Source: Clostridium sp. AF37-5
Lineage (GTDB): Bacteria > Bacillota > Clostridia > Lachnospirales > Lachnospiraceae
Length of the DNA: 64,000 nt
Assembly (NCBI RefSeq): GCF_003477605.1
Contig: NZ_QUDR01000008.1
Span: 51,937-115,936, forward strand
Reading direction: 5' to 3'
Notes under the pieces: model-generated
Databases searched by the model: none
Seen by the model: only the letters and a program-made list of their open reading frames with translations
What the model was told of the DNA's origin: nothing
Made by a program: the position numbers and the translations under genes
Shown here: piece by piece, positions 16,726 through 24,567 of the stretch
Layout of the letters: every line of letters begins with the position of its first letter
Numbering within the stretch: position 1 is the first letter of the stretch

Positions 16726-18189
16726 CTAAATTGTTTTCGCTAAAGCCTTTAATAATGCTGCTGTTTCCGGATTTGATAACAGTTTTGTGAGCAAGGCGGC
16801 GTTTTCATCTGTACTGTTCTCAGCAGGCTTTTCTTTTTCAACTTCGCTCTCTTTTTGAACCTCTGCCATTGGGTCAAGGAGTTCAACCGAAGTTTCAAAC
16901 TTGGGCATTGGAGCAGTTTTACCTTCTTCCGCATTTTTGAGACCTTTAGCGTTGTAGAACTGTTCCTCAAACTTCTGTGCGTTATATCGCCTGTCCTCGT
17001 CGATTATATGGCTGTAAACATCGGCAACCATATCCATTCGGGCGTGTCCTGAGTCGCCTTGAACCGATTTCATATCGCCGCCGTTCCATTTCAGCTTGTA
17101 GGTTATACTTGCGTGACGGAAGCTGTGAAATACCACATCGGGTAAGTCGTTGTCCTGTATCAGCTTTTTCAAAGCACGGTTGATTACCTGACCTTCCATC
17201 GGTCTGCCTGACGAATGGCAGAATACCAAGTCATAATCCAAATACTCATCACCGAAAAGCTCTTTCATTTCGTCAATCTGCTTTTTTCTCTCTAACAGCA
17301 TTTGAGCTACGGTTGACGGCAAGAAGATTTTTCTCACACTTGTTTTAGTTTTTGGCGTTTTCAAAACAAGGGAGGTATTTGTATTTGACAGAGTTCTCGG
17401 AAAGACACGGATAATGTCCTTATTATCAAGCACCTCCATTACATCTCTGTTTACTCGCTGAAGCTCTTTATCTACAAAAATGGAAGCGTTGTTTTCTTTC
17501 AGGCTTTCCTCCGAAATATCAATGCAATCCCAAGTAAGACCGAGCATTTCACCCATACGGAGTGAACAGGCAAAGGATAAATTGATGGCTAATGCGAGAA
17601 TATCATCATCGCACACTTCAAGAGCGTGCATAAGAGTTTCTGCTGTCCATATTTCTCGTTTCTGATGTTCCTCTTTCGGGAGCGTTGCATTGAGAACCGG
17701 GTTTCTTGTCATCAACTCCCATTTTACCGCCTGATTAAAGGCACTCCTTAAAAACTTATGGATTTCTCTTACGGTATGTACGGTCAGATACTCATTTTTA
17801 GGCTTTTTATTCTGTACCACTTTGGTCTTAACTTTCAGAAGGCTTTGATAGAATTTATCCATAAGTCTCGGAGTCAGTTCATCAAGTTTCACATCGCCGA
17901 TAAGCGGAATGATGTAATTATACATAAGCCCTTTCTTTGAACGGTAGGTTGACATTGCCCAGTTATTTACTCCGTACACGGAGCAGTATTCTTCAAGCAA
18001 ATCCGCAACTGTCGTAGCATTAGGAATGATGAATGTACCGCTTTGCTGTTCAAACTCAATTTGAGTTTTTCTCTTTTTAGCGTCTGCGTTTGTATCAAAG
18101 GTTTCCCATTTTTGATGTTGGTTTCCGTCATCGTCTTTGTAGGTATAAACGACGGAATATCGATTCTTTCTCTTTACAATAGAAGCCAT
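16726..18189 (-). CDS. int: Tyrosine recombinase, ICE integrase
   Basis: The 487-residue protein has an N-terminal arm-binding domain (to about 60), a SAM-like core-binding domain (about 60-160) and a catalytic domain with the tyrosine recombinase residues R211 (SLRMGE), H354-x-x-R357 (HSFRH), H381 (SGH) and nucleophile Y391 (VYSHI). About 70 extra residues at the C-terminus are Lys/Glu-rich. It would integrate the ICE at tRNA-Arg. The start follows AAGGAGG. Confidence 0.95.
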   Translation of the reverse strand: MASIVKRKNRYSVVYTYKDDDGNQHQKWETFDTNADAKKRKTQIEFEQQSGTFIIPNATTVADLLEEYCSVYGVNNWAMSTYRSKKGLMYNYIIPLIGDVKLDELTPRLMDKFYQSLLKVKTKVVQNKKPKNEYLTVHTVREIHKFLRSAFNQAVKWELMTRNPVLNATLPKEEHQKREIWTAETLMHALEVCDDDILALAINLSFACSLRMGEMLGLTWDCIDISEESLKENNASIFVDKELQRVNRDVMEVLDNKDIIRVFPRTLSNTNTSLVLKTPKTKTSVRKIFLPSTVAQMLLERKKQIDEMKELFGDEYLDYDLVFCHSSGRPMEGQVINRALKKLIQDNDLPDVVFHSFRHASITYKLKWNGGDMKSVQGDSGHARMDMVADVYSHIIDEDRRYNAQKFEEQFYNAKGLKNAEEGKTAPMPKFETSVELLDPMAEVQKESEVEKEKPAENSTDENAALLTKLLSNPETAALLKALAKTI

Positions 18190-18201
18190 AGTCGTTCCTC
18201 C

Positions 18202-18408
18202 TTATTCATTATCCAGCCATTTATCAAAGCTGGTCTTTATTATGCGGTATCCGGTTTCGAGCATTACTGCCTGAAAACACCCCTGTTTGATGAGCTTATA
18301 TACGGTCTGTCGGGTAATACCCAAGATTGACTGAACTTCCTCTACGGAATAGCTCTTTTTTGTATATGTACCGCCGTTTAATTCACGAACTCTATCCTCA
18401 ATCGACAT
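18202..18408 (-). CDS. Excisionase-type HTH protein
   Basis: The 68-residue protein starts at 18408 after GGAGGG. It has one MerR-like HTH_17 domain (YSVEEVQSILGITRQTVYKL), a GYRI wing and KTSFDKWL, as in Xis and AlpA-like directionality factors. It lies 12 bp upstream of int and overlaps the end of the preceding gene by 11 bp, which makes it the most likely Xis. Confidence 0.8.
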   Translation of the reverse strand: MSIEDRVRELNGGTYTKKSYSVEEVQSILGITRQTVYKLIKQGCFQAVMLETGYRIIKTSFDKWLDNE

Positions 18409-19099
18409 ATCCCTCCACCTCCTCGATTTCCTTAACTTTAGTGTATTTACTTTGCGAAGCGTACCACTTATCAAAGCTTTCTCTTTTTATTCGGCGTTTA
18501 CCGTCAACCCATATAAACTCAACAATGCCATCGTTCATAAGGTCATTTGCGGTGCTTCTCGGAATGCCGAGTACCTTTGCAACAGTAAGAGGAGAGAGCG
18601 TTTTGCCGTATTTCTTACCGGGTCTTTCGCCGTTTACTTTCTCATAATGGAATTGTCCTGCATACCAATCTTCAAAGCTATCCACATCAACTCTCATTTT
18701 GCCCAGTACCAAATAGGTCTTAAATCGGCACTGATTGATGAGTCGGTATGTAGCCGTCTTTCCAAGACCGAGTATTCTCATTACGTCGGGTACAGACATT
18801 GTCTTTTTGTCCTGATATGTAAGAACTGCCTTGACGATTTTCTTATTTTCTTCAACGCTTTTCTTTGAAGCTCTGTATTCGTTGCCGACTCGGTATGTTT
18901 TGAATAAGCCGCAATTCATCAGTTTCAGTGCTTCTTCTTCGGAAATGGAAAACAACCGAGATATTTCCTTGACAGAATAGGCTTGCCACTGTGCTTCCTC
19001 CTGAAGCTTTTCATCGCTGAACAATTCTGCCAAGCGTTCATTTTCCTCTCTGAGATTAAACTGCTCCACTCGGTCATTGAACATATTAACAAATGCCAT
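18398..19099 (-). CDS. Protein with three tandem excisionase-type HTH domains
   Basis: The 233-residue protein starts at 19099 after AAAGGAGG. After a short N-terminal helix, three HTH_17-like units follow: YSVKEISRLFSISEEEALKL, MSVPDVMRILGLGKTATYRL and LSPLTVAKVLGIPRSTANDL. Each is followed by a wing and a W/Y helix (SFEDWYAGQ, SFDKWYASQ). Single-domain Xis proteins are normal; a triple fusion could bind several sites on one face. Cotranscribed with the neighbouring HTH genes. Confidence 0.75.
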   Translation of the reverse strand: MAFVNMFNDRVEQFNLREENERLAELFSDEKLQEEAQWQAYSVKEISRLFSISEEEALKLMNCGLFKTYRVGNEYRASKKSVEENKKIVKAVLTYQDKKTMSVPDVMRILGLGKTATYRLINQCRFKTYLVLGKMRVDVDSFEDWYAGQFHYEKVNGERPGKKYGKTLSPLTVAKVLGIPRSTANDLMNDGIVEFIWVDGKRRIKRESFDKWYASQSKYTKVKEIEEVEGYVD

Positions 19100-19337
19100 C
19101 TTCAGAACCTCCTTTCTCGCCATTGAGCCAATTTTCAAAGCTCTTTTTAGATATTCGATATTGACCTCCGACACGAACGCTATGGAATTTCTTGCTTTTA
19201 AGCAGCTCATAGACGGTAGTTCTGCTCACTTTCAAGATGTGCTGTATATCATCTACCGTGTATGCTCGTATATCAGGTTCAGTCTGCCTGAATGTATTAG
19301 GAAGTCGAGTATCGCTCTTTTCAATTTTCTTTCGCAT
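19086..19337 (-). CDS. Excisionase-type HTH protein
   Basis: The 83-residue protein has one HTH_17 domain (YTVDDIQHILKVSRTTVYEL) and the wing YRISKKSFENWL. The ribosome site GGGGG lies next to a leader hairpin (see 19350-19418). It overlaps the start of the triple-domain gene by 14 bp. Confidence 0.75.
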   Translation of the reverse strand: MRKKIEKSDTRLPNTFRQTEPDIRAYTVDDIQHILKVSRTTVYELLKSKKFHSVRVGGQYRISKKSFENWLNGEKGGSEDGIC

Positions 19338-19349
19338 TACCGTTTACCC

Positions 19350-19418
19350 CCGATTTCTTATTTGCCACTCTGACTACCATATAGCCAAGTGACTTGGCTA
19401 TATGGCACTGAAAATCGG
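19350..19418 (-). promoter_or_regulatory. Leader hairpins before the 19337 gene
   Basis: CCATATAGCCAAG (19377-19389) pairs perfectly with 19393-19405 over 13 bp with a 3-base loop. Outside it CCGATTT (19350-19356) pairs with AAATCGG (19412-19418), and the outer stem reaches the GGGGG ribosome site of the downstream gene. This could limit its translation. Confidence 0.5.
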
Positions 19419-19443
19419 AGTTTTTGTTAATTATGCGATTGGT

Positions 19444-19704
19444 TTAATCGCATAATTGACAACCGGAGCTTTCGCTGTCCATATTATCAAGCCATCGGTC
19501 AAAGCTCTTCTTGGAAATTCTGTAATGTCCGCCGACCTTTACAAAATGGAAAACGCCTGAGTTGACGAGAGCATAAGCAGTGTTCTTTCCAATGCTGAGA
19601 ATATCCATTATTTCTTCTACCGTATAAACTCTTTTCTCAAAGCCGGAACTATCATCAACAGCGTTGGGTAGTTTGTTCATTGCTTCAATCTTATCTTCAA
19701 ACAT
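19444..19704 (-). CDS. Excisionase-type HTH protein
   Basis: The 86-residue protein starts at 19704 after GGGAGGT. It has one HTH_17 domain (YTVEEIMDILSIGKNTAYAL) and wing HYRISKKSFDRWL, with an unusual CQLC end. A 12-bp hairpin (19429-19457) overlaps its stop codon. It overlaps the end of the MazF-like gene by 8 bp. Confidence 0.75.
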   Translation of the reverse strand: MFEDKIEAMNKLPNAVDDSSGFEKRVYTVEEIMDILSIGKNTAYALVNSGVFHFVKVGGHYRISKKSFDRWLDNMDSESSGCQLCD

Positions 19705-20275
19705 TGTCAACACCTCCCTTAGCGTGATGATGGTTCTTTTTGAAAATCATATAGTCATAGCCGTATCCTACCTGACATTTATCGCACATCTCTTTATCTG
19801 CCTGAAAGGGGTCAAGTCTTTTTACAATGTTTTCAGGGATAGACTGAAACTCGCTTCTGCAACGAGGGCAAAGACTTAGTACAATGCCTTTACGCTCTGT
19901 CTTGGGTTTAACGGGAATACCGACTGCAAATTTCAATCCTCGCTTGATTTCGCTGATTTTATCTGCGTCGGTAATTCTTCCGACAAAATTATCAAGCTCT
20001 GTGGCTTTATCCACGGTGCGTAGCTGCTCAAGCATTACCATCGACGGCTCTTTTAAGCCACAATCCGTGTTTAGCTCAATATGAGTATTCATTGCCGTTT
20101 TCTTTTTAACAGCCGTTATAGCGGCTACAACGACCGTAGGACTGCTTTCATTTAAGCGATTTGTCTGAACCACAAGAACCGGTCTCATTCCCGATTGCAC
20201 ACTACCGTTTGTAACCCCCAAGTCGCAGTAATAAATATCGCCCCATCTGACATTCTTAAATTCTTTTTCTTTCAT
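19697..20275 (-). CDS. MazF/PemK-like protein with C-terminal zinc ribbon
   Basis: The 192-residue protein starts at 20275 after GAGGA. Residues 8-125 form a PemK/MazF barrel (VRWGDIYYCDLG, SGMRPVLVVQTNR, MVMLEQLRTVDK). The C-terminal part adds four cysteines in two pairs (CPRC, CDKC), a likely zinc ribbon. Typical MazF toxins end after the barrel. No AbrB or RHH antitoxin gene is next to it; the HTH genes downstream could regulate it. It may be a toxin with an unusual partner or a repurposed regulator. Confidence 0.75.
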   Translation of the reverse strand: MKEKEFKNVRWGDIYYCDLGVTNGSVQSGMRPVLVVQTNRLNESSPTVVVAAITAVKKKTAMNTHIELNTDCGLKEPSMVMLEQLRTVDKATELDNFVGRITDADKISEIKRGLKFAVGIPVKPKTERKGIVLSLCPRCRSEFQSIPENIVKRLDPFQADKEMCDKCQVGYGYDYMIFKKNHHHAKGGVDNV

Positions 20276-20324
20276 ATGTAAATCCTCGCTTTCGATTATT
20301 CTGAGGTAATTCATATCCGGATTA

Positions 20325-20377
20325 GAATTAACCCCTTCACTTGTTTGAAATGGGAGAGCGTTTTTGGGGGGTGTTTT
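20325..20377. repeat. 53-bp repeat, copy 1
   Basis: Identical in sequence and orientation to 63768-63820. It starts GAATTAACCCCTTCAC and ends TGGGGGGTGTTTT. This copy lies between the sigma-like gene (overlapping its stop) and the MazF-like gene. Confidence 0.85.
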
Positions 20378-20915
20378 AGAAAAATTTCCTCAACTTTTTT
20401 ATTGCACTGTTTACCGATTCCCTTACAGAAGTAAAATCGACTCCTTCTTCATCTGCGATTTTTTCAAGTGTTTTGTTGTAGAAGAAATACTTAAAAACTC
20501 TGCGTTTCTGTGTTTCGCTTAAGTAACACAAAACCTCCCGAAGTCGCTTAATATTGTCTTTCAGCATTATTTCTTCGATTGGGTCTGTATCGACTGCCAA
20601 TTCCGGATGATGCACTTCAAATTCTCCGTCATTGATGTCAAATGCGTGTCCGAAAAGAAGCCTTCTCATTCTCTCTCTTGCTTCGTAGTTCTGATACTCC
20701 GTTATCACTTCGCCCTGAGCCATAGAAAGCAGAATGAACGGAGTGTACCGACGGATAACATCAGGGTATTTAACCCACAATTCTTCTTCCGCCAGTTCTG
20801 TTACAATCGCCCATTTCTCCGTGCCGGTGTAGCCGTGATATTCATACCGCAGGTTAATGAGCTTGCAGTCGTTCGCAAATAATAATTCCTGTTGTTCTAA
20901 TGTAAGTTTTGTCAT
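20376..20915 (-). CDS. Sigma-70-like factor
   Basis: The 179-residue protein starts after AAGGAG. Its C-terminal 50 residues match sigma region 4 (LSETQKRRVFKYFFYNKTLEKIADEEGVDFTSVRESV...). The middle is divergent and no clear region 2 is seen. Such ICE proteins probably act as regulators or minor sigma factors for transfer or excision genes. It is preceded by a structured leader with a terminator and a tiny ORF. Confidence 0.7.
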   Translation of the reverse strand: MTKLTLEQQELLFANDCKLINLRYEYHGYTGTEKWAIVTELAEEELWVKYPDVIRRYTPFILLSMAQGEVITEYQNYEARERMRRLLFGHAFDINDGEFEVHHPELAVDTDPIEEIMLKDNIKRLREVLCYLSETQKRRVFKYFFYNKTLEKIADEEGVDFTSVRESVNSAIKKLRKFF

Positions 20916-20973
20916 TGTCGTAATCTCCTTAAATTTGAATTTTTGAATTTGGTTGAAATCAAAAATTCGGAGA

Positions 20974-21015
20974 TTACGGATACTTGGCGATATACGCCAG
21001 CCACTTATATGTCAC
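20974..21015 (-). CDS. 13-codon leader peptide ORF
   Basis: GTG at 21015 with AAAGGAG (plus 21023-21029) opens MTYKWLAYIAKYP and stops at 20974. It sits between a terminator and the sigma-like gene and overlaps a small hairpin (CTGGCGTATATCGCCAG). The good ribosome site argues it is translated; its role may be attenuation. Confidence 0.5.
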   Translation of the reverse strand: MTYKWLAYIAKYP

Positions 21016-21037
21016 GGTCTTGCTCCTTTCGGGAGCG

Positions 21038-21099
21038 ACAAAAAAGCCGGACACCAAGAACATTAGGATATTTCTATCCCTTAATTCTCAGCGTCCGGC
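21038..21099 (-). terminator. Terminator before the sigma-like gene
   Basis: Arms at 21046-21054 (GCCGGACAC) and 21091-21099 (GCGTCCGGC) are followed on the minus strand by seven T (21045-21039). It can end the Com/ImmA/dinB transcript or act as an attenuator for the sigma-like gene. Confidence 0.75.
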
Positions 21100-21159
21100 A
21101 ATTTGATGACTCAAGAGCTTTCGCTCAAGGACTCGTGGCTCGGTACATCTGTCCGATAT

Positions 21160-21357
21160 TTAATTGTTCGCTCTGTTACTACTTCTTGTTAATCTGTACT
21201 TGACTGTTCCCTTGCGTAGGGATAGGTCAACCTCTACTACTCTGTGGCAGTTCGGACATTTCAGTTCAATCACGCCTGTTGTCATTGTTACCTTGTCAAA
21301 AATACGCCAGCCACAGTTTTTGCACCTTACGATTATCTTTTGTTCCAACGATTTCAT
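21160..21357 (-). CDS. Com-like zinc-ribbon protein
   Basis: The 65-residue protein starts after GGAGGTGAG. It has two CxxC pairs (CKNC, CPNC) about 20 residues apart, as in the Mu Com family of zinc-ribbon translation or transcription regulators. Its start overlaps the stop of the upstream ImmA gene by 4 bp. Targets unknown. Confidence 0.65.
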   Translation of the reverse strand: MKSLEQKIIVRCKNCGWRIFDKVTMTTGVIELKCPNCHRVVEVDLSLRKGTVKYRLTRSSNRANN

Positions 21358-22085
21358 AGCTCGCTCACCTCCGGATAAACCGTAACCAAATCAAAAGGAT
21401 TATCAAGATACTCCTTTTTCAAAAGTCCGAGCTGTTTCATTCGTATAGCAAGTGCTTTTTTGGAACACCCTAAAAAATCCGCAAGTGCATCAAATCTCTT
21501 ATATACGCTCGGATAGTATATTTTGTTCAGACACTCAATCTTTTCTCCAAGACTGAACAGATACATTCCCTGCTTTATAAGGTTTTCGGGAAGAAGGATA
21601 GCAGCTCCAAGCGTATTTGCCTGCCATTCCTCCCAATCGGATATAGGCTTATTTCTCTCGGAATTTGCCTTGTAATAATGTACTCCGGCAGATTTCTGTG
21701 TCACACCGTAATCATTCGGGAACAACATCTTAAATATCTGATGGCTGCCCTCGTGCATTAAGGTGAAATTCTTTCTGCCTTTCAGCTTGCTGTCAAAGTT
21801 CAAGTCCTTTTCCACGAGAACGGTTTTTCCATCCAAAAAGAAAAAGGCTTCGTTATCATCATCTTCAAATACCTGAACACCCATTTCCGTAAATGAGGTC
21901 ATTCCGAGAATACTACCGTCATAAGATAGGTGCTGGTATTCGACATTCAATCCGAGAACCTTCTCCAAGAGAAGCTCCGGGTCAATTCTGTATATTTGTG
22001 TGTTACGGACATCGGGAAGTGCCATATATGCCTGAACATACTTGTCGGCAATCGCTTCGATGTCAAATCTCGATAAATGTTTCAA
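21354..22085 (-). CDS. ImmA/IrrE-family metalloprotease
   Basis: The 243-residue protein starts with TTG at 22085 after AGGAGG. It has HEGSH (HExxH zinc site) after FTLM, and a later WEEWQANTLGAAILLP that supplies the third zinc ligand, typical of ImmA/IrrE. Relatives cut XRE repressors of ICEs. The C-terminal ~50 residues form a helical DNA-binding-like segment (FDALADFLGCSKKALAIRM). It lies in the polymerase operon. Confidence 0.8.
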   Translation of the reverse strand: MKHLSRFDIEAIADKYVQAYMALPDVRNTQIYRIDPELLLEKVLGLNVEYQHLSYDGSILGMTSFTEMGVQVFEDDDNEAFFFLDGKTVLVEKDLNFDSKLKGRKNFTLMHEGSHQIFKMLFPNDYGVTQKSAGVHYYKANSERNKPISDWEEWQANTLGAAILLPENLIKQGMYLFSLGEKIECLNKIYYPSVYKRFDALADFLGCSKKALAIRMKQLGLLKKEYLDNPFDLVTVYPEVSEL

Positions 22086-22104
22086 GTTACAAAACCTCCT
22101 ACCA

Positions 22105-22356
22105 TTAGGATTTTGCTTCTACAAACCACTTTCCGTTTTCTTCGTCGAACAGAAATGTGGGCTTGCCGCAAATCTGTACCGTGTAGCGGATACCGGTTCC
22201 TCCGACTTTGGTGGAAGCCGCACGGCATTTCTGAATTACACGGTCTATCTCATATTTTTCATCATTCTCAAACTTGATGAAGTTCGGACGAGCCGTTCCA
22301 TCAGGTCTATGTGTTACATTTACTTCAACATAAACTTTTCTTCTTTCGGATTCCAT
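22105..22356 (-). CDS. Small conserved ICE protein, unknown
   Basis: The 83-residue protein starts after GAGGA. It is mixed alpha/beta with many charged residues (VYVEVNVTHRPDGTARPNFI, GTGIRYTVQICGKPTFLF). No domain is recognised. It lies between the S24-like gene and ImmA in the polymerase operon, so a role in that module is likely. Confidence 0.6.
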   Translation of the reverse strand: MESERRKVYVEVNVTHRPDGTARPNFIKFENDEKYEIDRVIQKCRAASTKVGGTGIRYTVQICGKPTFLFDEENGKWFVEAKS

Positions 22357-22358
22357 TT

Positions 22359-22658
22359 TTATTCCTCGTAATTTCTCAAAGTCAAAACTAATCTTCCCAA
22401 GTGCTTGTATCCGTCGATGTTCTTATCCGACACCCTGTACTTGGGTCGGTCATCTCCGGCAGTATTGATGTAACAGGAAAGCCTTCCTTTCTTAAAGCGT
22501 TTTTTCCGGTCAAAGAAAAGAAACATTCCCTCATATATACCGTAGTCGGTAAAATGGTTTCCGCCGTCCGCACGAAAGATAACAATATCTTCGCTGCACC
22601 CCTGCAAAAAGCAGTCGGGCATCGTAACATAAGCCGTAACCTCTTTTTCGTCAATCAC
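22359..22658 (-). CDS. S24/UmuD-like protein without the catalytic serine
   Basis: The 99-residue protein starts with GTG at 22658 after AAGGAGGT. The segment IFRADGGNHFTDYGIYEGMFLF aligns in pattern with the GDSM...GI..GD core of LexA/UmuD S24 peptidases, but the serine position is occupied by His/Asn. It directly follows a Y-family polymerase, as UmuD precedes UmuC in other bacteria. It is inferred to be a non-cleaving accessory protein of the polymerase. Confidence 0.5.
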   Translation of the reverse strand: MIDEKEVTAYVTMPDCFLQGCSEDIVIFRADGGNHFTDYGIYEGMFLFFDRKKRFKKGRLSCYINTAGDDRPKYRVSDKNIDGYKHLGRLVLTLRNYEE

Positions 22659-22670
22659 ATTTAGACCTCC

Positions 22671-23906
22671 TTAACCAACCATACCTGTCGGCATAGTGAT
22701 TTCGGCTTTTTCCGGTGGTAGCCGCAAGTTCTGACACAGAACCCCATTCCTTATGCTGTCCTTTCCGAAACGCCGTCTGATTTCTTCAACACACTTTTCC
22801 ATTCGCTCCAATTTGTCCTGCTTTGCGGCGTCCATAAACATATCTATTTGACGGGGCGTGTCTTGTGGAATAAGATTTATGGCTTGTACTGTCACAGAAC
22901 GGATAGGGTTATTCCACCCATATCTTTTTTCAAACAACTGAAAAGCGGTCTTTGCAATAATCATCGGAGACTGTGTAGGAAGTGCAATCTTCGTCTGCCA
23001 TTGCCTTGTATTGAGCGTGTTGTCTCTAATATGTATTGCGACACCTTCTGCACTCAGTCCGTGAACACGGAGCTTGTGTCCGATGTCTTGGGTTAATTCG
23101 AGAAACACGGGCCACACCTGCTCCGGTTTCTCTAAATCTGCTACTGTTGTTATACCGTGTCCTACACTTTTTATAGGAGAAACGAAATCTTTCTTGGCAA
23201 CAAGGGAAAGGTCGTTGCCGTTGGCATAGTTCCATAAAACTACTCCGTTCTTTCCTAATCTTCTGCGTAAGAACTCAGGGTCGTTATTCGCTAAATCCCC
23301 GATGGTACGAATACAATAGCTGTCAAGCACTCGCTGGGTTGCCCGTCCTACACCGAGCAGGTCAGCGGCAGGAAGTCCCCAAATCTTTTCTTTGAATGTA
23401 TCCTTTGGTATAACGGTTACTGCGTCCGGTTTCTTCATATCCGAGCCGAGCTTCGCAAATATCTTATTAAAGGAAACACCCACAGAAATCGTCAAGCCGA
23501 GTTCAAACTTCATCGTTTCACGAATTTCATTTGCCACCTTTTCCGGCGAACCGAAAAGGCTTTCTGTCCCGCTAATATCCAGCCAACACTCGTCCATACC
23601 ATACGGTTCAACTTGGTCGGTATATCGCTCATAAACGCTTCTCGCAAGCTTTGAGTATTTGATATACTCCTCATAATGGGGCGGCACTACAACCAAGTCC
23701 TTGCACTTCTGTTTAGCCTGCCATACTGCGTCCCCGGTTTTCACATCAAAAGCCTTTGCTTTGTAGTTCTTTGCAAGCACGATACCGTGTCGTTCCTCCA
23801 CAGAGCCGCAGACAGCAATCGGATATTTCTTCAATGCGGGGTCGAGCATACATTCGACGCTGGCATAGAAGTTGTTCATATCACAATGAAGTATGCTTCG
23901 TAACAT
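22671..23906 (-). CDS. Y-family DNA polymerase (DinB/UmuC type)
   Basis: The 411-residue protein starts at 23906 after GGGGGG. It has HCDMNNFYASVE near the N-terminus and YGMDECWLDISG, which hold the catalytic acidic residues of translesion polymerases, then a helix-hairpin-helix (LLGVGRATQRVLDSY) and a little-finger domain. It resembles the YqjW/UvrX branch found on Firmicutes mobile elements. It is driven by a consensus promoter with repressor-like sites. Confidence 0.9.
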   Translation of the reverse strand: MLRSILHCDMNNFYASVECMLDPALKKYPIAVCGSVEERHGIVLAKNYKAKAFDVKTGDAVWQAKQKCKDLVVVPPHYEEYIKYSKLARSVYERYTDQVEPYGMDECWLDISGTESLFGSPEKVANEIRETMKFELGLTISVGVSFNKIFAKLGSDMKKPDAVTVIPKDTFKEKIWGLPAADLLGVGRATQRVLDSYCIRTIGDLANNDPEFLRRRLGKNGVVLWNYANGNDLSLVAKKDFVSPIKSVGHGITTVADLEKPEQVWPVFLELTQDIGHKLRVHGLSAEGVAIHIRDNTLNTRQWQTKIALPTQSPMIIAKTAFQLFEKRYGWNNPIRSVTVQAINLIPQDTPRQIDMFMDAAKQDKLERMEKCVEEIRRRFGKDSIRNGVLCQNLRLPPEKAEITMPTGMVG

Positions 23907-23934
23907 TTTTTGAACCCCCCTTGACATTTTGGGA

Positions 23935-24025
23935 AGTTTAGTGTAAACTATGAGTAGTTCAACTTCCTGTTTCTTATTATACGCAGTTTAAGTGTACTTG
24001 TCAAGAGTAAATGAGAAGTTAAACT
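23935..24025. promoter_or_regulatory. Divergent polymerase/XRE control region
   Basis: For the polymerase (minus strand), TTGACA (23999-24004) and TATAAT (23976-23981) are both perfect consensus with a 17-bp spacer. Three AGTTTA/TAAACT-type sites occur: a dyad at 23935-23949, a half-dyad inside the spacer (23985-23998), and AGTTAAACT at 24017-24025. The divergent XRE protein is the likely repressor. Confidence 0.75.
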
Positions 24026-24056
24026 GTAAATATTCTTTTAAGGAGTGAAATCAAAG

Positions 24057-24467
24057 ATGACATTCGGTGAAAAAGTCAAAGCAGAGAGGACTAAACTCGG
24101 TCTTAATCAGGATGAATTGGCTGAAAAAATAGGCGTAACCCGACGTGTAATTTGTTCTTATGAAAATGATAAATCCCGTCCGAGAGGAACGGAAAGATAC
24201 AAGAAGCTGGCAGAAGCATTAAATGTAAATGTGAATTATCTGCTGTCTGAGGATGACGCTTTCATCGCCGATGTAGAGGATAAATACGGACGCAGAGGGG
24301 CAAGACAGGCTCAGGAGTTGCTTGCAGAAGTTACCGGTCTGTTTGCCGGCGGCGAAATGGCTGACGAAGATATGCGTGAAATGGTTGACGCTATTCAGGA
24401 AGCATATCTTATTGCAAAGAAGAACAATAAAAAATACACCCCGAAGAAATACCGCAAAGACGAGTAA
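24057..24467 (+). CDS. XRE-family repressor
   Basis: The 136-residue protein has an N-terminal Cro/CI HTH (LGLNQDELAEKIGVTRRVICSY) and a longer helical C-terminal part ending in a Lys-rich tail. The ATG at 24057 follows AAGGAG; a GTG at 24045 touches that site and is less likely. Together with the ImmA gene downstream it parallels the ImmR/ImmA pair that controls ICEBs1. Confidence 0.85.
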   Translation: MTFGEKVKAERTKLGLNQDELAEKIGVTRRVICSYENDKSRPRGTERYKKLAEALNVNVNYLLSEDDAFIADVEDKYGRRGARQAQELLAEVTGLFAGGEMADEDMREMVDAIQEAYLIAKKNNKKYTPKKYRKDE

Positions 24468-24567
24468 TCCTCACAGTGAACTAAGTCCAATATATGGGAC
24501 ACACAATAGTTTATAATTTATTATAGGGTAAATATCCGATATACTATAATATGGGAGGTGAGCCGGA

